From Nematopogon swammerdamellus (taxonomy: Eukaryota; Arthropoda; Insecta; Lepidoptera; Adelidae): 64,000 nt of DNA. Of this stretch, positions 56,680 to 64,000 are shown one piece after another (position 1 is the first letter of the stretch; every line of letters begins with the position of its first letter). The stretch lies in contig OX336343.1 of the NCBI GenBank assembly GCA_946902875.1, forward strand, positions 19,329,596-19,393,595, written 5' to 3'. Made by a program: the position numbers and the translations under genes. The notes under the pieces are model-generated. The model searched no databases. It saw only the letters and a list, made by a program, of their open reading frames with translations, and was not told the DNA's origin.

Positions 56680-57339
56680 CGTAAGTGAGCAAAATAAATC
56701 ATTTAAACTAAATATTATAAACTATCTATATCGTAATCGTCTTTCAGTTTTTGAACTCATTGTGGTAGAAATAAATTAACGCGTAGGTACCTAAGTTATG
56801 GAATTATGAAAAAAAAAATCCTTAGCCAGAGCCAACCCAATATTCAGGACCAGGAGTCGCCGCTGCTTCAAGTATCTTAAATATTCATATATTTTTATTT
56901 TTTATTTTTGACAATACAATTATACTACATTGTAGTTTAATATACTGACATAGTTATGTTGATACAAATTACGTATCAAAGTTTGACAAAGGCTCTTTAC
57001 ACCTGATTCACTTAATTAATAAGTCTTTGTAGTCAGAACTCTCAGCAAAATTCAAGCTGTGTTTTAGATGGGACTATGGGCGGTGTTATTATGTGGCTAG
57101 TCACTAAATTCTTGTAAAAATATGTTTAAAAAATACCCTGCGACGTTTCTTGTCGGTTCTTCTTCGTGGGTGTAATCGAACCGGATAGAACAAATTGTGA
57201 CAAGTTCGAGAGCAGTCTAACTGCCATATGAATGATCAATAAACAATACAATACAATACAAAAGTCAGTATACGTTTACAATGTTTAGTTCATACTTGTA
57301 AGGAGCCTATTGCAATCCATCAAGACATTTTCTTTCTTT
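56680..57339. other. Mostly non-coding; holds a retrotransposon 3' end
   Basis: 57126-57260 matches 14636-14748 ('gcgacgtttcttgtcggtt', 'cgtgggtgtaatcgaaccgg', 'gcagtctaactgccatatga') and ends in (ACAAT)n (57243-57260). The rest is AT-rich without features. Confidence 0.5.
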
Positions 57340-57605
57340 TTATGGAAAATGACACGTTTGGCCACATCACCTACAACATCCCAACGAATTAAAAAGTAAT
57401 AAGAAAGTAGAATGTCGTTGCAACATCCGCGATGTCAGCCCATAACACCGGGTGAACTAGGTGCCATGTCAGTGCTTCCCTTCATTTCATGTCGGCTGCT
57501 CTGAACTGGACGGAAAACACGAACTATTTACATAGCCGTTTCCGACCGACGATTCGCGCAGTGCGGTCGTACCAATCCGGCCGGGATAAGCCCTACCACC
57601 TAGTT
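57340..57605 (-). repeat. SINE tail 1 element interrupted by a 39-bp insertion
   Basis: Follows the tail 1 and core order ('atggaaaatgacacgtttgg', 'gatgtcagcccataacacc', 'gaactggacggaaaacacg', 'aagccctaccacctagt') and stops at the core; no head. Relative to all other copies it has 39 extra bases at 57382-57420, flanked by a direct CAACATCC repeat. Confidence 0.75.
57382..57420. mobile_element. Tiny insertion (39 bp) with 8-bp target duplication and 6-bp inverted ends
   Basis: CAACATCC occurs at 57374-57381 and 57421-57428. The sister SINE copies have it only once, giving an empty-site comparison. The inserted 39 bp begins CAACGA and ends TCGTTG, exact inverses. This looks like an extreme miniature or collapsed DNA transposon. 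The alternative is a repair event with templated filler. Confidence 0.6.
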
Positions 57606-58037
57606 TAATAAAAATAAACGTGTACCTCCACCGCAACGTAGAAGAGAAAAAAAAAATGTTAGTTCAAATGCACGTTTAATGACAATCTTCTCCCAGTAAC
57701 TTCTTGTTCTGCGGAGCATGGCGCCAGTTGGCGGATGTGTGTGTTCGTCGGCGGCAAGATCACAGTTTTTCTTCAGTGTTTATGGCGCCATCCTAAGTAC
57801 ACTATCGTCGATCGAGTAAATCTTTCTATAAACTCGTCTCTAAAGTCGACATCGCAATACTGTTTGCACTGAGATACCGGCTTGATATGACAGTTGACGC
57901 GGTGATCGTGAATGCGCTACGTAATGATTTTATTGAGGAACTTATTGTGGAGCTTATAAGCTCCGCCTTCCAGTTGTATGTAGAACTGTTCGATGTCCAA
58001 CCAACGGTGTTTTAATTTGATTGTCTAATTTTAATCA
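57606..58037. other. No gene recognised
   Basis: Slightly GC-richer stretch with 'catggcgccagttggcgga' near 57719. No splice-bounded frame or repeat was identified. Confidence 0.35.
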
Positions 58038-58362
58038 TTTTTTTTTTTTATGGAAACTGACACGTTTGGCTACATCACCTACAACTCCCGTGATGTCAGC
58101 CCATAACACCGGGTGATCTTGGTGCCACGTCAGCCTTCCCTTCGGTCGTGCCGGCTACACTGAACTGGACGGAAAACACAAACTATTTACATAGCCGTTT
58201 CGACCGACCTTTCATTCAGTGCGGTGGTACCAATCCGGGCAGGTTAAACCCTACCACCTAGTAATATAAGAAGGGAGTCATATCCCTTAGTCGACTTTTA
58301 CGACATTCACGGGGAGAGATGCAGTGGGGCTATTCTTTTAAAGTACCGGCCCCACACGGTAC
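58038..58362 (-). repeat. SINE-like element, - strand, head B + tail 1
   Basis: Almost identical to 42121-42444. T run at 58038-58049, and head ending 'cggccccacacggtac' at 58362. The flanks 'aatcat' (left) and 'aatatcat' (right) may be an altered target duplication. Confidence 0.8.
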
Positions 58363-58609
58363 AAATATCATCATCATTGTATAATGAGGATTCTATGTTT
58401 TCTGTTGATGCCTGGGCTTATTTATATTAAACCTTTTCTACTATTCAGAACGTGGACTTATTTCGAAACACAATTTCTTTCAGAGGCTATAAAACTTTTT
58501 GTTGAACTCTGTTTTAGACCGCCTGATATTAGTCTCCAATTTGTCCTCCAAAATTGAAATTCGTTCATCCGTGATTGGATCATTCAACTCTATAATGTAC
58601 AAAATTTTA

Positions 58610-58740
58610 ACGTTTTTCGTCTAGCAGCTAGCTAGTAGATTCGGAGGAAATAAGGTGCGACAGACGGACAGACAGACACGAGAGTTATAAGAACTATGAG
58701 GGTTCTGTTTTTACCTCTTTTGAGGTACGAAACCCTAAAA
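58610..58740 (+). repeat. Interspersed repeat family P, 3' end only
   Basis: 'gacggacagacagacacgag', 'ttataagaactatgagggtt' and 'ctcttttgaggtacgaaacc', ending 'ctaaaaa'. Matches the 3' end style of 48163-48780. Confidence 0.5.
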
Positions 58741-59213
58741 AGATGCAAACGGTGCATTTGTTATTCGCGACTTACGTGTATACGACTTTGCGCCGAATAT
58801 AAAACTCCTCCCACCTGGGCATACCGCCAGATAACGTAATATATTAACGAGTCCTAGCTGAACTGTCGAACTAGTACTCCCGCCGTGTATGAGATATTAC
58901 TCCCTCAAGGTCCCACTGACGACGCGCCTCGTCTCGCCCCCTTTCCCCTTTCCAGCCCCCTCCCCGTTTCAACCCCGACGGAGAAAAATGTACAGGCATT
59001 TGCTCGGGGCGCTTGCACGACTGTCGCTCGCTTCCAAATGATCTGGAAAGCTCTTTGAGAAACGGGCGGCGTTTCTTGCCTGAGACAATTTTTCGGATAA
59101 AATATGACCAGGCATCAGACCCACGAAATCTGACTTCTAAGCCAACATATTGAACAGGCCTACTGACAATATCGTAATTACTTTCTTTTTCGAATTTTAC
59201 GGGTACATACATA
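58741..59213. other. No gene recognised
   Basis: A 116-codon open frame on - (58871-59221) runs up to the mariner's end. It is rich in Arg/Lys/Gly, without a domain or a clear start context. Considered incidental. Confidence 0.3.
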
Positions 59214-60130
59214 GGGCACACTAAAAGTTTCCGGAATTGGCCACTTACATAAACAATATTTAAAAAGTAATTACAACATTTGAAAATGGAACTCTTTGGC
59301 TGTAGAATGCAGTTTGTTTCATCTGACTGTCAATTGTTTTTCCATTGTGGCGCCATTTTAAAAATTGCGTGTCTACATTTAACATAAATTTAACCCGGGA
59401 AAATTTTCGTAGTATGATTTTCTACGATTTTAAGTGTAATTTGACAGCTCATCAGAGCGTCGCTCAGCTTCAATCTGCTTTTGGCGATGAAGCACCATGC
59501 AAGACGACTATTTATTGCTGGTTTGCAGAATTCAAGCGCGGTCGTGTCAATCTCAGTGACGAATCTAGCGATGGTCGCCCGTTCACCGCTGTGAACAACA
59601 AAAACATCGATGCTGTGCGCCGTATGATCGAAACAGACGGGCATGTGACCTACCATGAGATTCGGGCATCCTTAGACATAGGCATGAGTCAAATACAATC
59701 AATCCTACACAAACATTTGGGTGTGAGAAAGCTGTGCTCGCGGTGGATCCCACACAATTTGACCGAGGCTCAAAAAACGCACCGCGTCACTTGGTGCAAT
59801 GCCATGCTCACCAGATTCAACAAAGGCGCTTCAAATTTGGTGTGGGACATAGTAACAGGTGACGGCACCTTGTGACTTTTTTCTGTTCCCAAAAATTAAG
59901 AACCAATTACGCGGTCAACGATTTTCATCACCAGAAGAGGCTGTCGAAGAATATGAAAAACACGTTTCTGAGGTCACCACGGAGGAGTGGCACAAAAGTT
60001 TTCAAAATTGGTTTAATCGTATGAAAAAGTGCATTTACGCAAAGGGAGAATATTTTGAGAAACAATAAATTCATTTTTGACCTTTAATAGTATTTTATTC
60101 TTATTAATTCCGGAAACTTTTAGTGTGCCC
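59214..60130 (+). mobile_element. mariner transposon, internally deleted (917 bp)
   Basis: The terminal inverted repeats are perfect over 25 bp, starting GGGCACACTAAAAGTTTCCG at both ends. TA precedes the left end (59212-59213), as expected for a mariner target; on the right the flank is CA, so the duplicated TA has mutated. Full-length members are about 1.3 kb, so roughly 0.35-0.4 kb is missing. The ends look competent, so the copy could be moved by a transposase made elsewhere. Confidence 0.92.
59414..60068 (+). pseudogene. mariner transposase, central catalytic domain deleted and frameshifted
   Basis: The frame to 59875 gives the N-terminal paired-type DNA-binding region ('AFGDEAPCKTTIYCWFAEFK', 'RGRVNLSDESSDGRPFTAVN', 'SQIQSILHKHLGVRKLCSRW') and stops at 'VWDIVTGDGT', at the first catalytic Asp. 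The next preserved segment, in another frame, is 'CDFFLFPKIKNQLRGQRFSS' to 'RMKKCIYAKGEYFEKQ', ending at 60068; it holds the third Asp of the D,D34D triad. The second Asp and everything between are gone. The Met at 59414 or an in-frame upstream Met at 59345 could be the old start. It cannot make active transposase. Confidence 0.9.
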
Positions 60131-60206
60131 CACGTACATGTTAAAAAACTGATGGGAAAATAAATAATTTATAATCTCTTTTTGAATAAACCTTAATAAG
60201 GTAAAA

Positions 60207-60553
60207 AAAAACCGGCCAAGTGCGGGTCGAACTCGCGCACCGAGGGTTCCGTATCGCCATGTCATGGTCAGCGCCACTCACGCCATCTATGGATTAGTTA
60301 AATTGCTTCATATCTTTTCGGTAGATGGCGCGCATACAATTTTTAGTTTCTTGTTAATGTTTTACTCTTTCTTATTTTTATTATTTGTTGTATAGTATAT
60401 CGGCCATAATAACACATATTCTATGAAAATTTCAACGGGCTACCTATTACGTTTCAATAGATACTGCCCTCGGACGACTCGTGCCTCGGACAGACAGACG
60501 GCGCGTAGGCTTAGTAATAGGGTCCCGTACGACGTATACGGAACCCTAAAAAA
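60207..60553 (+). repeat. Interspersed repeat Rep1, + strand, near full length
   Basis: 'aaaccggccaagtgcgggtc', 'cgcaccgagggttccgtatc', 'cggtagatggcgcgcatac' at 60320-60338, 'cagacagacggcgcgtaggc' and 'acggaaccctaaaaa'. Closest in arrangement to 6567-6900. Confidence 0.8.
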
Positions 60554-61082
60554 TCAAATACGATTCTTCTTCAACCACCCAGAAGCAAGCAAATATGCCC
60601 TAACGAAATTATTATCTTTCCATAACATACGGCACTCTCGATAGAATCCGCTAATTTATTCGCACCTCCATCGTCAAATCCTCGAGAATTACAAAGCTTT
60701 TAGCGCCTAGCGCTCGTATTTCACAGCCTGGGTCTCGAAGCTCCATTTGTTGGGAAAGATGGCGGGTGACCTGCGTGGGAGAGGGTCGGGGCGGCGCCTG
60801 CGCAACGTGAGAGCGGACTGGACACGAGTTGCGCAAGAGTCCGTGTTCTGGACGCTTGCGCTTTTTGGTCGCAGGCATGGAGCTACTACTCCGGCCGCGC
60901 CGCCGCCGCGTGGCTTGGTACCTCCATGGTCGCAGGTTCTTTTATGATTTGGTAGTGCTAGGTAAAAATGTACATAAAACATTTTAACATAATATAAAAT
61001 AAACATGCACATGTGAAGAAAAGTAATGCTTACTTAGATCAGTATTTTAGCTAGAGTAATTCAACCAATTTTTTTCTTTACA
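60554..61082. other. GC-rich patch without a confirmed exon
   Basis: 60745-60940 is GC-rich with 'ggcggcgcctgcgcaacgtg', an NRF1-like GCGC-TGCGC arrangement, and 'gccgcgccgccgccgcgtgg'. Open frames on both strands overlap; one on - (60651-60878) starts with a basic 'ATKKRKRPEHG' stretch. It could be a promoter or a lone exon, but I cannot decide. Confidence 0.3.
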
Positions 61083-61400
61083 CACCACACGCCGTATGCC
61101 GACAATCGGGGTAAGCAGAGTAATCGGTGTTGTGCTGCAAGTACTCTGGTAAATTACAGCACAACACTGACCACCACGTTAAGCAAAGTATTCGAACAAG
61201 ATAATTAAGGCAGCAAGTAAAGCACGAAGGCCCACCTGGTGCATGACTAGGTGGAACGACCGCGCCAAAGTGAGAGGTGGCTATCCTCCCTTATGCACGG
61301 CATCTTGTCCTTATCCCTTAGTCGCCTTTTACGAAATGCACGGGGAGAGATGCAGTGGGACTATTCTTATTAAGTGCCCGCCGACTCCACACAGTACTGT
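61083..61400 (-). repeat. SINE-like element, - strand, head B + tail 3
   Basis: Second near-complete copy of the 24884-25204 type. It carries the 'ggtgttgtgctgcaa' / 'ttacagcacaacact' hairpin at about 61126-61169 and a decayed head ending 'ctccacacagtac'. The shared head-body junction in both copies shows that this combination was mobilised as a unit. Confidence 0.75.
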
Positions 61401-62264
61401 GCATTTAAATGGAAAATCTTTACTTAAAGAAATATATTGACTTGTTCATCCTTTGACGTTGTTGTAACGACATTACTGTACCTAAGAGTAGTCGAGGGCA
61501 GGTTCTCCTTATTCGCAAAAAAATCCTTTGTACACAAAATTACTTTACAAATACGCATTTTATCTATGCAACGTCTTTGATTCAACAATAACTATGACCC
61601 GTAGCTTCAGTTTTATACAAAACCCAGCATACATGTACATTTATATAAATTATCTGGCGATCATTTTATATTAATAAATTATATAATTTTAGGAATCACT
61701 TTAATGAATTGGAGCTCGTAATCTTTTATCTTTTCCTTATTACTATATTATTTTATTATGTTTTATTGACAGTATTTCGTTGATTAGGACTATAAAATTG
61801 AAAATTGTATAATGTAGATAATTATTAGGTATATACTCGTAGGTGTAATAATGTAAATGTATATATATTGCTAGCCCTAGAACAGGCTTTGCCTAGGTGG
61901 GCAGTAATGACAACCATTCTGTTCACATGCATATGCTTATAAACAATAAATAAATAAAAGGCAAAATCTAGATAAATCCTAGACGCACAAAAATCGCACT
62001 CAAAGAAACCACACCTTTCCTTTACGAGTAATAAGTAGTGTGAGATATCATTGGCGGCATGCAAAGCTCGGTATAATCATGTGCGTTCTGTCCGAGAGGA
62101 GCGGTGATTAGAAAGCAACGAGACATGACCCCCTTTGTGCTGGTGCAATAATACACCTGGCAGGAGGTCTGCCGCGTCTGGTGCTTTATGAGATCTTGAG
62201 CTTTCTATAGCGCTATAAGCTAAAGCCAGTTAAAATTTTTGTTGACTGGAAAATTACATTTTAC
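61401..62264. other. No gene recognised
   Basis: AT-rich. The 79-codon open frame on - (61825-62064) is featureless. Around 61867-61900, 'ctagaacaggctttgcctag' and 'gtgggcagtaatgacaacc' may be another repeat fragment. Confidence 0.35.
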
Positions 62265-62335
62265 CATTCCGTGTCAGGGCTTCCTTTTGGTCGCGCGGGG
62301 TACACTGAACTGGACGGGAAATACAAACTATTTTC
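62265..62335 (-). repeat. SINE tail 1 fragment
   Basis: 'gtgtcagggcttccttttgg' and 'gtacactgaactggacggg' match tail 1. Very short. Confidence 0.5.
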
Positions 62336-62344
62336 ACTGCAGTT

Positions 62345-62572
62345 GAAAAAACTTTGAAAAAAAAACACGTTTCTTGTATGGGGACCGCCCGATTTTTTTT
62401 ACTTTTTCTATTTTTTTTATTGTTTTGTTGTTATGTCCGCCATAATAACACATATTCTGCGATCAACCGGCTACCTATTAACGGTTCAAAACATACAGCC
62501 ATCGGACGGACGGACGGACAGGCAGGACGGCGTAGGCTTTCGTACAGGTACGGAAACCTAATAAAAACGGTG
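62345..62572 (+). repeat. Interspersed repeat Rep1, 3' two-thirds
   Basis: 'acacgtttcttgtatgggga', 'tgttatgtccgccataataa', 'accggctacctattaacgg', 'cggacggacggacaggcagg' and 'acggaaacctaataaaa'. The 'ggccaagtgcgagtc' start is missing. Confidence 0.65.
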
Positions 62573-62784
62573 GTAAGAAAAATTCCTGGAAAGAGTTTAT
62601 TTTTATACATACAAACTTTCTTTCTCTGGCCTACTCGTAAGTCCTGCAACAACTCAACTCAATTGACCGGGCGCCTTCAACGATCCGTACCAAGTATTTA
62701 TTTACAGTCCACTCACGAGCATCGATGTACCTCATAGAGAAATAATATACGTCTATGATGTTTGATGTACCTACACTGGTACCC

Positions 62785-62990
62785 TTTTTTTATTTATAGA
62801 ACGCGCGACATGTGGCGCCGACCAACCCATAAGGTGTCTAACGACCTCCATGGACATTCGGTCGTGCGCGGAGGTTGTGAATGCCATGCCGCGCCGGTCT
62901 GACCTCTATTCACGTCTCTCTTGAAGGACGCGATACTATACTTGGGGGGAAATATATCTTCGGGAAAATCTTGATATAATTTTTTTTAGT
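62785..62990 (+). repeat. Interspersed repeat family M, + strand copy
   Basis: 'tttatagaacgcgcgacatg', 'aaggtgtctaacgacctcca', 'ttgtgaatgccatgccgcgc' and 'tatacttggggggaaatata'. It preserves the 5' part also seen on - at 1335-1490. Confidence 0.65.
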
Positions 62991-64000
62991 ACATACATTC
63001 CTAAGGTGGTGTCGACCTAGATTTCAGTTCCAATTTCCTAAAGGTCGCTTTTCACACATGCTTGTCTGTGATGGAGAATTTACCTAATTTATAAGCAAAT
63101 TTAACCAATTCTATAAAAGGTACCATTTCGCTACTTAGCTGTGTAACGTAACTAACTAATCCAAGTTCCTTCCGAGATAAATTAACAGCTTTACAAGAAT
63201 CTCATTACGAGAGAAACTTAAGACAGTAGTCATGAATTCCTTAGTAGTCAAATTAAAAGCTAAGCAAAGCCGATTTCGACTATGCTGGCAACAGTTTCAG
63301 AAATCTCGCGAGGAGCTCGCTGTTGACTACAGCAGATAGTCGAAGCTTGTAGATTTAGGGTTTCTGTGTGTCTGCAAGTGGTCTCACGAAGTCTGAACCT
63401 TTTTGCAATTCCAGAGCGACAGCTTTCTCTTATCCTGCTTCCCCAGCCTCTGTGTCATCCATGAAGGCCACCAGAGTTCCAGGTTGGATTAGGGGAACGT
63501 TAATTCCCTTTGTTTCCAGAACGCGGTGAACTAGGTGCCATAGCAGTGCTTCCCTTCATTTCATGTCGGCTACACTGAACTAAAATATATTTATGTTTTC
63601 AAATCAAATCAAATCAAATTAAATCAAATAAAATCGTTTATTTGTGCAGGCACTTGTCCCATCGCACACACAACAGATTCAAATACAATACAGCATTCAG
63701 TAAACAATAAATATTAAAATATTAAAATCAATACAAATTAAATTCATTGAAATAAAAAAAAATTAAAAATGCGTCTTCAGTCATAGGTACCTACATAAAA
63801 ATTTAAATTAAAATTGTCTACACTTACTAATATTTACAAAAATAAAATAAAATAATAAAATTGAAATAGTATCTATATATTATATTATATTATTTATCCT
63901 CTATTTCCTTGCTGTCAATTCCGGACTTTCGTATTGGTGATTTTAATAAAACTGTCACCCCAAAAAATTTTTGTATTTTTCCAAAAAATCTAACCCGAAA
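62991..64000. other. No gene recognised; SINE fragment and AT-rich low-complexity end
   Basis: 63520-63585 is a SINE tail 1 fragment ('gcggtgaactaggtgccat', 'catgtcggctacactgaact'). 63600-63633 is a (TCAAA)n run followed by 'cgtttatttgtgcaggcac', a common retrotransposon 3' end style on the reverse strand. The remainder is AT-rich to the window edge. Confidence 0.4.

Noticed and set aside
56336..56690. Short frames resembling the start of a retroelement gag ('SYRAIYGALKDKRDS')
   Set aside because: Interrupted by stops and frame changes, with no flanking long terminal repeats or primer-binding site seen. Resemblance is too weak.
58871..59221. 116-codon - strand open frame next to mariner
   Set aside because: Basic, low-information composition; its start lies in the transposon terminus, so it is unlikely to be a conserved gene.

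Overview
This is an AT-rich, intron- and repeat-dominated window that looks like an insect nuclear genome, most probably a moth or butterfly. The evidence is the repeat content: SINE-like elements with a conserved lepidopteran-style head, (CAT)n tails joined to a 'ggcctatgtccagcagtgg'-type end, RTE-type LINE 3' ends with (TGTA)n tails, and a mariner transposon. There are no bacterial operons, ribosome binding sites or CRISPR arrays. Family assignments come from recognising sequence, not from a database search.

Only one convincing host coding exon is present: 12080-12677 on the + strand, a GC-rich 5' coding exon (199 codons plus one base) of an unidentified Ser/Arg/Pro-rich protein. It has an upstream in-frame stop and ends at a good splice donor. 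About 5 kb downstream on the same strand lies a textbook recursive splice site (branch point, pyrimidine tract, CAG|GTAAGT at 17676/17677), suggesting that the exon starts a long intron filling much of the window. Possible control regions are a TATA/CCAAT-containing segment (37207-37470) and a CpG/GT-rich island (55900-56260). I could not link either to a coding exon.

Most of the rest is mobile DNA. (1) A superfamily of SINE-like elements, mostly on the - strand, combines exchangeable heads and tails; one head fuses a tRNA-like A box to a piece of 5S rRNA. (2) Several MITE-like or foldback elements are present, some with clear target duplications (3319-3520, 5926-6240, 26761-26874, 30165-30420, 35688-36100, and a 39-bp insertion at 57382-57420). 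(3) A mariner copy has intact terminal repeats but has lost most of its catalytic domain (59214-60130). (4) An RTE-type LINE 3' end carries a deletion and frameshift (53228-53603). (5) Several interspersed repeat families occur in opposed copies.

The most striking structure is a 1.6-kb minisatellite at 21981-23590. Its 62-bp unit occurs about 26 times, and three marker variants recur exactly 682 bp apart, so an 11-unit block has been duplicated as a higher-order repeat.
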